NCBI RefSeq assembly: GCF_003144095.1
Contig: NZ_NSKH01000002.1
Span: forward strand, 197,024-261,023
Source of the DNA: Streptomyces sp. ICBB 8177
Lineage (GTDB): Bacteria; Actinomycetota; Actinomycetes; Streptomycetales; Streptomycetaceae
Reading direction: 5' to 3'
DNA: 64,000 nucleotides
Part shown: positions 1 through 7,632 of the stretch, piece after piece
Position numbering within the stretch: position 1 is the first letter of the stretch
Layout of the letters: the number at the start of each line of letters is the position of its first letter
Program-made: the position numbers and the translations under genes
The notes under the pieces: generated by a model
Seen by the model: the letters and a program-made list of their open reading frames with translations, nothing else
Told to the model about the DNA's origin: nothing
The model's database searches: none

Positions 1-53
1 CGCAGACCCACGACGCGCCGGAGGCGGCGCTCAGAGCGGGCAGCCTGTCGGCG

Positions 54-431
54 TCACTCGATCCAACGGGCAGCCGCCTCGTAAGTAGTGGCTGGGTTGC
101 TGTTGAACGCGATGGCCGCGCCGGGCGCGTACCGTCGGATCAGGTTGACCACTCGCTCCAGTAGCTCGACCTGGTTGTCCGAGTGCCGCAGGCCACCGCC
201 AACGGTGACGCATTCCCACGAATGAGCTCGCAGCGCGTTCCCAACGGCCGCTTCCACGTCATCACTTCCGTCAAGCCCGATCAGGCAGGTTTCGACCCCG
301 ACACCGTGGGCGGCGAACTTGGCCAGGCCCGCCTCGATCGCCTTGGCCGCCGGCTCGGGATCCCACGGCCCGGGCACCCGGTACGGATCAAGTCCGATGA
401 CGAGGACGCGGGGTGAGGCGGTGGACTCCAT
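54..431 (-). CDS. Hypothetical protein, about 125 aa
   Basis: This short acidic protein starts MESTASPRVLVIGLDPYRV and has no domain I recognise. It looks like a compact alpha/beta fold: hydrophobic strands (VLVIGLD, VETCLIGLDG, CVTVGGG) alternate with helices, as in small Rossmann-like or flavodoxin-like proteins. I chose the ATG at 431 because the codons upstream are low in information and the strand-like core begins right after it; an in-frame ATG further upstream at 512 is possible. It appears to be a single gene with no operon partner. Function is unknown. Confidence 0.6.
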   Translation of the reverse strand: MESTASPRVLVIGLDPYRVPGPWDPEPAAKAIEAGLAKFAAHGVGVETCLIGLDGSDDVEAAVGNALRAHSWECVTVGGGLRHSDNQVELLERVVNLIRRYAPGAAIAFNSNPATTYEAAARWIE

Positions 432-843
432 GTCGGGATGATACGCATCAAACCACCCACGAATCGGGGACGACGTTCGGGCAAGGCCCCTGACTCGCCG
501 AGACCCGGGCAAGGGCAGGGCTGGGTTGGGCTTGGCGCCAGGCAGGTCGTCGCGCGGCGCATCGGCAGCAGCGCTCGCGGGAGCGGACTCGCGCGGCGAC
601 CCTCAACTGCCTCGTGGCGCGAGGCTCGCGCCACCGTCCCGCAGTCGGACGACGGCGCGCGAGGGCCGCATGGCGAACGCGGCTACGCCTGGAAGACCTA
701 ACGGTGTGGAACGACCTGACGCCCCCACCAGATCGGTGCCGGTCACGCCGTCAGTCACGGAGACGCGGCGGACGCTCAACCGGCGGCCGGGCCCAACCGC
801 CGGACAGCCGAGAAACGTCCTGCGCGCCCGCGTCGAGCGGGGA
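432..843. other. Intergenic stretch with no supported gene
   Basis: About 410 bases lie between the hypothetical gene and the acetyltransferase. The open frames here lack a ribosome-binding site and any recognisable protein motif. I see no strong hairpin or repeat. Confidence 0.5.
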
Positions 844-1359
844 CTACTGGAACTGCTTGTGCAAGACGTGGCAGGGACGGCCTGCCTGGCGGTCCGCTCG
901 GCGGTCGATCTCCTGGTATCCGAGCGTCGTCCAGAATCCGAGCGCCTTCGGGTTGTTCTGGAGCACGGCCAGGCGGGCGCCGTCGCGGCCGTCCGTACGG
1001 AGACGGGCCTCGATGTGGGCCACAGCCACACGGCCGTAACCCTGCCCGTGGAAATCGGCGTGGATGAGCAACAGGCCGATCCACGGGTACGTGTCGAGAG
1101 GGTCGGGGTGCTCGTGCAACAGACAGGCGACGCCGACCGACCTGTCCGGCTCATCGCGGATGAGGAGGACTTCCGAGGCGGGATGGGCAAAATCCGGGGC
1201 GAGCGAGGATGCCACCTGCGCCGCGTCGATGTGCTCGGGGTCGGGAAAATCGCCACTGAGGCGATGGAACGCGACGTTCGAGGCGTAGACCGACGTCAGC
1301 TCCGTGAGCTGCGGCTCCGGGAGGGCCCCGTCGACGGGGTTGAGAGGCACCAGATGCAC
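844..1359 (-). CDS. GNAT family N-acetyltransferase
   Basis: This 171-aa protein has the GNAT layout: a beta strand with SVGVACLLHEHP, the strand YPWIGLLLIHADF, then the acetyl-CoA pyrophosphate loop HGQGYGRVAVAHIEARL (Q/RxxGxG type) near residues 104-120. The C-terminal NNPKALGFWTTLGYQ matches the usual N-x-x-A-x-x-[FL]-[WY]-x-x-x-G-[FY] motif B, so it should transfer an acetyl group from acetyl-CoA. The acceptor cannot be inferred. The start is a GTG at 1359. It is a single gene; neighbours give no pathway hint. Confidence 0.85.
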   Translation of the reverse strand: MHLVPLNPVDGALPEPQLTELTSVYASNVAFHRLSGDFPDPEHIDAAQVASSLAPDFAHPASEVLLIRDEPDRSVGVACLLHEHPDPLDTYPWIGLLLIHADFHGQGYGRVAVAHIEARLRTDGRDGARLAVLQNNPKALGFWTTLGYQEIDRRADRQAGRPCHVLHKQFQ

Positions 1360-1527
1360 GACTCCACGCTAGGGGAAACCGCCTGCGACCGTCACCTCGT
1401 CCGCACACCGGAAGGGTGGCGGTTCCGGCGGATCGCCGTGCGTCCCGTCTGGACCACCGGTGAGCCGCGTGTCCTGAATCCTCCGGCCGACGACCCTACG
1501 CCGCACGGCGACTGAGCCGCCGCCGTC

Positions 1528-2061
1528 CTACCCCGACGCCCCCAGAGCCCTACGCGCCTCCGCCACGAACTCCTCGCTGACCGCCACCCTCGTGCGCAGC
1601 GCCTCCGCCCGCGCTGACGCCTCCGCCTCCGCCGAGGCTCGCCTTGCCCGCGCCTGGCGGCGGAACTCGTCGCCTATCGCCTCCACCACACCCGCCCCCT
1701 GTTCCGCGACCGCTTCCGGGCCCACCAACCGGACCCGGACATACGCCTCGTCCAGCGCCCTCCGCGCGGCGAAGCCGGCCTCCCGACGTCCCGCTTCCTC
1801 GTCGTCCGGCGCGGACCACCCCTCGTCCAGCATCCTGTAAGCGGCGTCCGCCCTCGTCAGGAACCGCTCGTACGCCTCACGCCGCAACTCGCGAAGAGCG
1901 ACGGCCTGTTGTGCCGCCTGTTCCTCCCGCGCCAACGCGGCCTGGTGCCGCAGCTGCTTGCCCGTCGTCAACGCCGACGCCGTCCCCGCCATCCCGGCGG
2001 CGGCCAGCGTCGACAAGGACGTGATCAGGGCAACCGCGACCGTGTCGTTCACGGCGGCCAT
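1528..2061 (-). CDS. Membrane-anchored coiled-coil protein of unknown function
   Basis: This 177-aa protein has one N-terminal hydrophobic segment (about residues 7-32, VAVALITSLSTLAAAGMAG), followed by a long charged Ala/Arg/Glu-rich region that should be helical and coiled-coil (EEQAAQQAVALRELRREAYERF and the tail RRQARARRASAEAEASARAEA). This pattern, one anchor plus a cytoplasmic coiled coil, is common among uncharacterised Streptomyces proteins. There is no catalytic motif. The gene stands alone and its upstream region abuts a degraded reductase relic. Confidence 0.65.
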   Translation of the reverse strand: MAAVNDTVAVALITSLSTLAAAGMAGTASALTTGKQLRHQAALAREEQAAQQAVALRELRREAYERFLTRADAAYRMLDEGWSAPDDEEAGRREAGFAARRALDEAYVRVRLVGPEAVAEQGAGVVEAIGDEFRRQARARRASAEAEASARAEALRTRVAVSEEFVAEARRALGASG

Positions 2062-2112
2062 TCTGGCGCAGCGCCACGATCAGCTGTGGACCGTTCCCAC
2101 GACTTCGCGGCA

Positions 2113-2370
2113 CTACCCGCGCCTAGCCGGCCACCCGGCGCCCGACAGGACGGTCTTCCCGTAGCCCGCGTCATCCAGGTTCACATCCGTGCCCGGCGGT
2201 ACGACACGGTCGATTCGGTCGAGGGCCGCTTAGACCAACGCCATGCCTCGCGCGGTGAGTTGGGAAGCCAAGTGCTCCGCCGTACGCGGTCCGATGATCG
2301 CCGCGGCCACCGCTGGATGCGTCGTGCCGAAGGCCGCCGCCGACTGACGGGTCGCCGGGACGGCGCACGG
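2113..2370 (-). pseudogene. Aldo/keto reductase C-terminal relic
   Basis: Read on the minus strand, this stretch encodes THPAVAAAIIGPRTAEHLAS, an internal TAA stop, then ALDRIDRVVPPGTDVN and a final TAG. This matches the C-terminal end of aldo/keto reductases (the HPAV-x-x-x-IIGPRT cofactor-binding segment followed by LDxIDxxVPPG). The in-frame stop, and a TGA just upstream of the recognisable part, show it is not functional. Only roughly the last quarter of the gene is left. The next gene begins at 2439 in the opposite orientation. Confidence 0.75.
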
Positions 2371-2438
2371 CCTGCGGCATCCTCAACCACCCCGCAATAC
2401 CCAGACGTTCCGGCGCGCGATCCGGTTACCCTTTCCGG

Positions 2439-3248
2439 ATGGCGGCAGTTCAGCGCATCGGATCCCGCAACGCCCGCTTCCAGCAGTGGCAGGCCCTGCT
2501 CACCAACCGTGCCAAGCGGCAGCGCGCGCGGGAGTTCGTCGTCCAGGGGGTGCGAGCCATCTCGCTCGCCGTGGAGCACGGGTGGCAGATCCGCGCCTTG
2601 CTGTATGACGCCGACCGCCCGCTGTCGCGCTGGGCCGAGGGTGTCCTGCGCACCGCGCGCGCCGGCGAAGTCGTCGCCATGGCGCCTGAGTTGCTCGCCG
2701 AACTGGGGGAGAAGGGCGAGGCGACGCCCGAACTGGTCGCCGTCGTCGGCATGCCGGACGACGACCTGGGGCGGATCAGCGTCAAGGACGACTTCCTCGG
2801 CGTGCTCTTCGACCGGCCGAGCCAGCCCGGCAACGTCGGCAGCGTCATCCGCTCCGCCGACGCCTTCGGGGCGAACGGACTGGTCGTCACCGGCCACGCG
2901 GCCGACCCCTACGACCCCAAGTCGGTGCGCGCCAGCACCGGTTCGCTCTTCGCGCTGCCCGCCGTGCGCGTTCCCTCGCCGCGTGAGGTGACCGAGTGGC
3001 TGGGCGGGCGGGCCCTGCTGGTCGGCACCGACGAGCACGGCGAGACCGACCTGTTCGACTTCGACCTCACCCGGCCCGTGCTGCTGCTCGTCGGCAACGA
3101 GACGACAGGGCTCAGCAACGCGTGGCGCGAGCGGTGCGACCACACCGTGCGCATCCCGATGACCGGCGCCGCCAGCTCGCTCAACGCGGCGAACGCGGCC
3201 ACCGCGGTGCTGTACGAGACGCGCCGCCAGCGGATCGCGGCACGCTGA
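2439..3248 (+). CDS. SpoU (TrmH) family RNA 2'-O-methyltransferase
   Basis: This 269-aa SPOUT-class enzyme should methylate the 2'-OH of an rRNA or tRNA nucleotide using SAM. The N-terminal substrate-binding part covers about residues 1-115. The catalytic SPOUT domain carries the three SpoU motifs: RPSQPGNVGSVIRSADAFGA (motif 1), VLLLVGNETTGLS (motif 2) and IPMTGAASSLNAANAATAVL (motif 3), which together form the trefoil knot. It is distinct from the RlmB-type paralogue at 13000. A TACCCT box 6 nt before the ATG with no clear ribosome-binding site suggests a leaderless transcript. The exact RNA target is unknown. Confidence 0.9.
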   Translation: MAAVQRIGSRNARFQQWQALLTNRAKRQRAREFVVQGVRAISLAVEHGWQIRALLYDADRPLSRWAEGVLRTARAGEVVAMAPELLAELGEKGEATPELVAVVGMPDDDLGRISVKDDFLGVLFDRPSQPGNVGSVIRSADAFGANGLVVTGHAADPYDPKSVRASTGSLFALPAVRVPSPREVTEWLGGRALLVGTDEHGETDLFDFDLTRPVLLLVGNETTGLSNAWRERCDHTVRIPMTGAASSLNAANAATAVLYETRRQRIAAR

Positions 3249-3271
3249 CGGCCGCAGCCGTTCCCGTACGG

Positions 3272-3442
3272 TCAGCCGCAGCAGCCGCCGCACTGGCAGG
3301 GGCCGCCGGACTGGCAGCCGCACCCGCAGCCGGAACCGCACCCGCACGCGCCGAGCAACGGCAGTGGCGAACGGAGCGGGCGCGGGGCGGGATCGAGTGA
3401 CGGCTGGGGGCGGGCGGTCGGCGTGCTGGGGGAGTCCGGCAT
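3272..3442 (-). CDS. Small cysteine-rich peptide, about 56 aa
   Basis: The peptide has a Pro-rich N-terminal half and a C-terminal 26-residue tail with nine cysteines, mostly in CGC, CQC and CC arrangements (GCGCGCQSGGPCQCGGCCG). A strong Shine-Dalgarno AAGGAGG lies 5 nt before the ATG, the best such site in this area, so I regard it as translated even though it is tiny. Such Cys density suggests metal binding (metallothionein-like) or a redox role, but no family is certain and no signal peptide is visible. It ends 24 nt after the convergent SpoU gene stops and lies upstream of, and in the same orientation as, nothing obvious except phoU. Confidence 0.7.
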   Translation of the reverse strand: MPDSPSTPTARPQPSLDPAPRPLRSPLPLLGACGCGSGCGCGCQSGGPCQCGGCCG

Positions 3443-3677
3443 CGTTGCCTCCTTGGCCTGGGCCTCGGCGTGCGCTGTACGACCGCACGACGCGGTCGCC
3501 ACCAGTGAACTACCGGGTCCACGGTGCATCAAGGGCGCGTCGGGGCGCGTGAACTCCCGCGCCCCGCGCGCCCCTCGTCAACCGAGCGCCCCCGCAGCCT
3601 GGTTCGGACCGCCCCACCGCCCTGAATCGGCCCGCCCCAGCGGTCCGCTCAGCGGCCCGACCCGGACCGCCGCGCTC

Positions 3678-4364
3678 TCACACCGCCGTGTCGTCGCCGA
3701 TGACCGTCGCCGGGGTCAGCTCGTCCGCGTGCTCGCCGGTGACGAGGTAGACGACGCGCTTGGCGACCGAGACCGCGTGGTCCGCGAAGCGCTCGTAGTA
3801 GCGGCCGACCAGCGTCACGTCGACGGCCGTCTCGATGCCGTGCTGCCAGCGGTCGTCCAGCAGGTGCTGGAAGAGGGCGCGGTGCAGCTCGTCCATGCGG
3901 TCGTCGTCCGCCTCCAGCTGGAGCGCGGCGTCCACGTCCTTGGAGATGATCACCTCGGCCGCCTTCGCCATCAGGCGCTGCGCCAGCTGGCCCATCTCCA
4001 GCAGCGTGCTGTGCAGGTCGCGCGGCACGGCCGAGACCGGGAAGCGCAGCCGCGCCAGCTTGGCGACGTGCCGGGCCAGGTCGCCGGAGCGCTCCAGGTC
4101 GGCGCTCATGCGCAGCGAGGTGACGACGATGCGCAGGTCGGTGGCGACCGGCTGCTGCCGGGCGAGCAGGTCGATGGCCCGGTTCTCCAGGTCCCGCTGG
4201 AGGTCGTCCACCTTCTCGTCCGCCGCGATCACGCTCTCGGCGATCTTCAGGTCCGCGTCGAGCAGCGCGGTGGTGGCCCGCCCGATCGCGGAGCCGACGA
4301 GCCGGGCCATCTCGACCAGGCCGTCGCCGATCGAGTCCAGCTCCTCGTGGTAAGCGTCCCGCAT
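3678..4364 (-). CDS. phoU: Phosphate transport regulator PhoU
   Basis: The 228-aa product matches PhoU in length and in its two three-helix-bundle repeats: about residues 1-110 (RDAYHEELDSIGDGLVEMAR, SLRMSADLERSGDLARHVAK) and 115-215 (GQLAQRLMAKAAEVIISKD, VTLVGRYYERFADHAVSVAK). The E-R-x-[GA]-D metal-binding signatures occur in both repeats. PhoU links the Pst importer to the PhoR kinase and damps the phosphate response. The ATG at 4364 follows AAGGAG. The gene is transcribed divergently from phoR-phoP across a PHO-box-containing intergenic region, as in other Streptomyces. Confidence 0.96.
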   Translation of the reverse strand: MRDAYHEELDSIGDGLVEMARLVGSAIGRATTALLDADLKIAESVIAADEKVDDLQRDLENRAIDLLARQQPVATDLRIVVTSLRMSADLERSGDLARHVAKLARLRFPVSAVPRDLHSTLLEMGQLAQRLMAKAAEVIISKDVDAALQLEADDDRMDELHRALFQHLLDDRWQHGIETAVDVTLVGRYYERFADHAVSVAKRVVYLVTGEHADELTPATVIGDDTAV

Positions 4365-4486
4365 CGTGTTCCTCTCCTTGCACGTGCCTGCGAGCCCGGC
4401 GCGAACCGCGGGGCCCAGGGAGCGTAGGACCCGGTGTCCGCGCCGGTCTCCACCGTGCGGCGTACACGCGTCCCGGCCGGGCATCC

Positions 4487-4530
4487 GAGGTGAATCAGCC
4501 CCGACACCACGGTGAACTCTTGGCAACGAG
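4487..4530. promoter_or_regulatory. PHO box: PhoP direct-repeat units between phoU and phoR
   Basis: On the plus strand GGTGAAT (4489) and GGTGAAC (4511) are exactly 22 nt apart, twice the 11-nt repeat period of the Streptomyces PhoP site; on the minus strand they read ATTCACC and GTTCACC, matching the GTTCACC core. A degenerate GGCAACG (4522) continues the 11-nt register. Location between phoU and phoRP fits known autoregulation. Confidence 0.8.
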
Positions 4531-4591
4531 TGTTCGAGAGGCCACCTGGATGGCTGTGGACCAGTGCTCGTCCCCGCTTAGCCTTGCAGAC

Positions 4592-6016
4592 ATGGACGTG
4601 AACGCGGCGGTGGCCGCAGCCAGCGCGATCGGCGGTGTGTGCACCGGCGCCTTCGCGGCGCTCGCGTTCCGCTGGAGCGAGCGCGAGCAGGCGCGTCCGT
4701 CCCGCTCCTCCCTGCACACCGAGGCGGTCCTGCCGCCCGGCGTCGACACCGTGCTGTCGGTACTGCGCTCGTCGGCCGTCGTCCTGGACGAGGGTGACAC
4801 CGTCGTCAAGGCCAGCTCCGCCGCGTACGCCCTGGGGCTGGTGCGGGGCGGGCGGCTGGCCGTGGACCGGATGCTGCAGATGGCCCGCGAGACCCGGCGG
4901 GACGGCGAGATACGGCAGGTCGAACTGGACCTGGCCCGGCGCGGGGGGCGCGGCGAGCCGCTGGCGGTCTCCGCCCGGGTGGCCCCGCTGGGCTCCCGGC
5001 TGGTGCTGCTGCTGGTCGAGGACCTGACCGAGGCGCGGCGCATCGAGGCGGTCCGCCGCGACTTCGTGGCCAACGTCAGCCATGAGCTGAAGACGCCGGT
5101 CGGGGCGCTGTCGCTGCTGTCGGAAGCCGTGATGGACGCGGCCGACGACCCCGAGGCGGTCAACCGCTTCGCGGGCCGGATGCAGATCGAGGCGACCCGG
5201 CTGACCAGCCTGGTCCAGGAGATCATCGACCTGTCCCGGGTGCAGAACGACGACCCGTTGGACGACCCCGAGGCGATCGCCGTCGAGGAGCTGATCGCCG
5301 AGGCGGTCGACCGCTGCCGCCACCCGGCCAACGCCAAGCACATCACCATGGCCGCCGGCGACACCTCGGGCCTGTTCGTCCAGGGCCACCGCGGTCAGCT
5401 CGCGGCGGCGCTGGGCAACCTGGTCGAGAACGCCGTCAACTACAGCCCCGCCCGCACCAGGGTCGGCATCGCCGGTCGCAGAATGTCGGTCGGGGGCGGC
5501 GAATTCGTCGAGATCTCGGTCACCGACCAGGGGGTCGGCATCTCCCAGGCCGACCGGGAGCGGATCTTCGAACGCTTCTACCGGGTCGACCCGGCCCGCT
5601 CCCGGGCCACCGGCGGCACCGGCCTGGGCCTGTCCATCGTCAAGCACGTCGCCGCCTCGCACGGTGGCGAGGTCACCGTGTGGAGCTCCGAGGGCCAGGG
5701 CTCGACGTTCACCCTGCGCCTGCCGTCCGTCCCCGACCCCGCGGCCACGCCGCCGCGGGACGACGCGGAGGACGAAGTACGGGACGACGACGGCCTGCGT
5801 GACGAAATCGGCGACGACGTCCGTGACGACCTACGTGACGACGACGTGCTCGACGCGGACGCCGTTCGGGACGCGGACGCCGTACGGGACGCGAACGCCG
5901 TGCGCGACGACGGTGCCGCCCGGCGCGGGCCCGCCCGTGCCGTGACCGGCGGCGCCATCACCACCATCACCAGACCCGCAACCACAACCCTTCCCGCCCC
6001 GGAGGTCCTTCCGTGA
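4592..6016 (+). CDS. phoR: Sensor histidine kinase PhoR (SenX3-like) with acidic repeat tail
   Basis: This kinase senses phosphate status with PhoU and phosphorylates PhoP. Residues about 4-27 form one membrane segment, followed by a PAS-like linker, the HisKA box FVANVSHELKTPVGAL (phospho-His about residue 164) and a HATPase domain with N box (NLVENAVNYS), G1 (DQGVGIS) and G2 (GTGLGLSIVKH). The ATG at 4592 gives the usual short N-terminus; a TAGCCT box 7 nt upstream suggests a leaderless mRNA. Oddly, about 95 residues follow the kinase core (from about residue 379): an acidic Asp/Arg repeat (VRDD, ADAVRD) and a Thr-rich end. At 474 residues it is longer than the roughly 425 expected. The stop overlaps phoP. 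Confidence 0.95.
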   Translation: MDVNAAVAAASAIGGVCTGAFAALAFRWSEREQARPSRSSLHTEAVLPPGVDTVLSVLRSSAVVLDEGDTVVKASSAAYALGLVRGGRLAVDRMLQMARETRRDGEIRQVELDLARRGGRGEPLAVSARVAPLGSRLVLLLVEDLTEARRIEAVRRDFVANVSHELKTPVGALSLLSEAVMDAADDPEAVNRFAGRMQIEATRLTSLVQEIIDLSRVQNDDPLDDPEAIAVEELIAEAVDRCRHPANAKHITMAAGDTSGLFVQGHRGQLAAALGNLVENAVNYSPARTRVGIAGRRMSVGGGEFVEISVTDQGVGISQADRERIFERFYRVDPARSRATGGTGLGLSIVKHVAASHGGEVTVWSSEGQGSTFTLRLPSVPDPAATPPRDDAEDEVRDDDGLRDEIGDDVRDDLRDDDVLDADAVRDADAVRDANAVRDDGAARRGPARAVTGGAITTITRPATTTLPAPEVLP

Positions 6017-6693
6017 CCCGAGTGCTCGTTGTCGAGGACGAGGAATCTTTCAGCGACGCACTGTCGTACATGCTCCGCAAGGAGGGCTTCGAGGTCGCCG
6101 TGGCGGCCACCGGGCCCGACGGGCTGGAGGAGTTCGAGCGCAACGGCGCCGACCTGATCCTCCTCGACCTGATGCTGCCGGGCCTGCCCGGCACCGAGGT
6201 CTGCCGGCAGCTGCGCAACAAGTCCAACGTCCCGGTGATCATGGTGACCGCCAAGGACAGCGAGATCGACAAGGTCGTCGGCCTGGAGATAGGGGCCGAC
6301 GACTACGTGACGAAGCCGTTCTCCTCGCGTGAGCTGGTGGCCCGCATCCGCGCCGTGCTGCGCCGCAGGGGCGAGCCGGAGGAGACGCTGCCTACCGCGC
6401 TGGAGGCCGGGCCGGTCCGGATGGACGTGGACCGCCACCTGGTGACGGTCTCCGGCGACAAGGTCGACCTGCCGCTCAAGGAGTTCGACCTGCTGGAGAT
6501 GCTGCTGCGCAACGCGGGCCGCGTGCTGACCCGCATGCAGCTGATCGACCGCGTGTGGGGAGCGGACTACGTCGGCGACACCAAGACGCTGGACGTGCAC
6601 GTCAAGCGGCTGCGCGCCAAGATCGAGCCGGACCCGGGCGCGCCGCGCTACCTGGTGACGGTGCGGGGTCTCGGCTACAAGTTCGAGCCGTAA
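6013..6693 (+). CDS. phoP: Response regulator PhoP (RegX3-like), OmpR family
   Basis: The 226-aa protein is the DNA-binding partner of PhoR and the master regulator of phosphate limitation. The receiver domain (residues 1-118) has the acidic pair EDEE, phospho-acceptor Asp52 (LILLDLMLPG), Thr in MVTAKD, and Lys about 101 in YVTKPF. The OmpR winged helix (about 130-226) includes LKEFDLLEMLLRNAGRVLTR and TLDVHVKRLRAKIE. The GTG start at 6013 overlaps the phoR stop (GTGA) and GGAGG lies 8 nt upstream, so the two are translationally coupled. Confidence 0.97.
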   Translation: MTRVLVVEDEESFSDALSYMLRKEGFEVAVAATGPDGLEEFERNGADLILLDLMLPGLPGTEVCRQLRNKSNVPVIMVTAKDSEIDKVVGLEIGADDYVTKPFSSRELVARIRAVLRRRGEPEETLPTALEAGPVRMDVDRHLVTVSGDKVDLPLKEFDLLEMLLRNAGRVLTRMQLIDRVWGADYVGDTKTLDVHVKRLRAKIEPDPGAPRYLVTVRGLGYKFEP

Positions 6694-6790
6694 GCCGTAG
6701 CCGTTGCCGTAGCCGTAGCTGTGAACCGTCGGCCGTAGCCGTGAGCGGTCGGCGGTAGCCGTAAGCCGTACCCGGTCGGCCGTACGGGGC
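6690..6790. repeat. Short GCCGTAnnC simple repeats after phoP
   Basis: The sequence right after the phoP stop contains many irregular copies of GCCGTAGCC, GTAAGCC and GGTCGGC. They are low-complexity and have no reading frame of note. The remainder of the 273-base gap before the next gene holds a terminator. Confidence 0.6.
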
Positions 6791-6862
6791 GGTGTCGGGC
6801 CGTACGGCACCGCGCCGACGCGACGCAGGTGCGCGGACCGCACCCGGCCGCAGGAACGCGTG

Positions 6863-6892
6863 AGGGGCGCCCGGATCGATCCGGGCGCCCCT
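6863..6892. terminator. Perfect hairpin terminator between phoP and a convergent lipoprotein gene
   Basis: AGGGGCGCCCGGAT is followed by its exact reverse complement with a 2-nt centre, a 14-bp perfect stem. It sits between convergent genes and could serve both. No U-run follows, as is common in Streptomyces. Confidence 0.85.
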
Positions 6893-6966
6893 TCGCGTGC
6901 GCGGGCCTCAAGACCCGCAGCCGAGCCTTACGGCTTCCGGCCCTCAGGGCCTTACGGCCTCACCGC

Positions 6967-7632
6967 CTACGGCTTGGCCGACGTGCCGGCCTTGCCGGAG
7001 GGCGAGGTGGAGGCACTCGGGGCGCCGGACGCCGGGGCGCCCGCCGAGCCGGACGGGTGCGCGGACGGACGGCTGCTCGCCGACGGCGCGCTCGCCGGGG
7101 CGGTCGGGCCGTAGCCGCTGAAGTAGTGGTCCGCCGGCACGACGCCAGGGGTGACCGTGACCTGGCCGGAGCGGCTGAAGCTGAAGACCGTGGTCTGGAA
7201 GTTGCCGTCGACCACGCCGGTGTCGGAGGCCAGCATCGCGGAGGGGTTGCCCTTGCCGCCGAGGGTGATCGAACCGCCGGCCGGGATGGTGACCGGACCG
7301 GTCGAGCCGTTAGGGCCGGACAGCTTCACCGGCTGCGCGGCGCCCTCGACCGTGATGGACGTCAGCTGCTGCGCCTGGGTGCTGTTGTTGAAGACGCGGG
7401 CGCTGACCGCGGCCGCCCCCGAGCCCTGCGGCTCGGTCAGGATGTAGGCGTTCTGGATCTCGATGTCGCCGACGGTCGTGGCGACGGAGTCCGGCTTGAC
7501 CTCCTGCGTCTGCGCGCTGCTGCCCGCACCGCAGGCGGCGGCGAACGGGGCGACCGAGGCGACGAGAACGGCGGCGAGGGTGGCGCGTCGAAGGGCGCGG
7601 GTGCCCCCGGCCGAAGGAAGGGGGAGGCTCAC
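6967..7632 (-). CDS. Secreted lipoprotein with Ser/Pro/Ala-rich tail
   Basis: This 221-aa protein has a lipoprotein signal: basic start, hydrophobic ATLAAVLVASVAPF and lipobox AAAC, so the mature protein is probably lipid-anchored at about Cys34. The central 110 residues resemble the beta-sandwich of PCu(A)C/DUF461-type proteins (DIEIQNAYILTEPQGSGAA, VFNNSTQAQQLTSITV), though the Met/His copper ligands typical of PCu(A)C are not evident, so metal binding is doubtful. The last 50 residues are a low-complexity Ser/Pro/Ala linker. The start is a GTG with AAGGAG 12 nt upstream. In related genomes a similar gene sits beside carD. Confidence 0.8.
   Translation of the reverse strand: MSLPLPSAGGTRALRRATLAAVLVASVAPFAAACGAGSSAQTQEVKPDSVATTVGDIEIQNAYILTEPQGSGAAAVSARVFNNSTQAQQLTSITVEGAAQPVKLSGPNGSTGPVTIPAGGSITLGGKGNPSAMLASDTGVVDGNFQTTVFSFSRSGQVTVTPGVVPADHYFSGYGPTAPASAPSASSRPSAHPSGSAGAPASGAPSASTSPSGKAGTSAKP

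Noticed and set aside
1-53. Fragment at the left window edge
   Set aside because: Too short to place in a gene; no reading frame or motif could be judged.
526-1515. Long open frame on the plus strand (about 329 codons) antisense to the GNAT gene
   Set aside because: It has no ribosome-binding site or known motif and its composition is Arg/Pro/Gly-biased, typical of the antisense frame of a GC-rich gene.
4247-5662. Open frame opposite phoR
   Set aside because: It reads as a repetitive antisense shadow of the kinase gene, with no family match.
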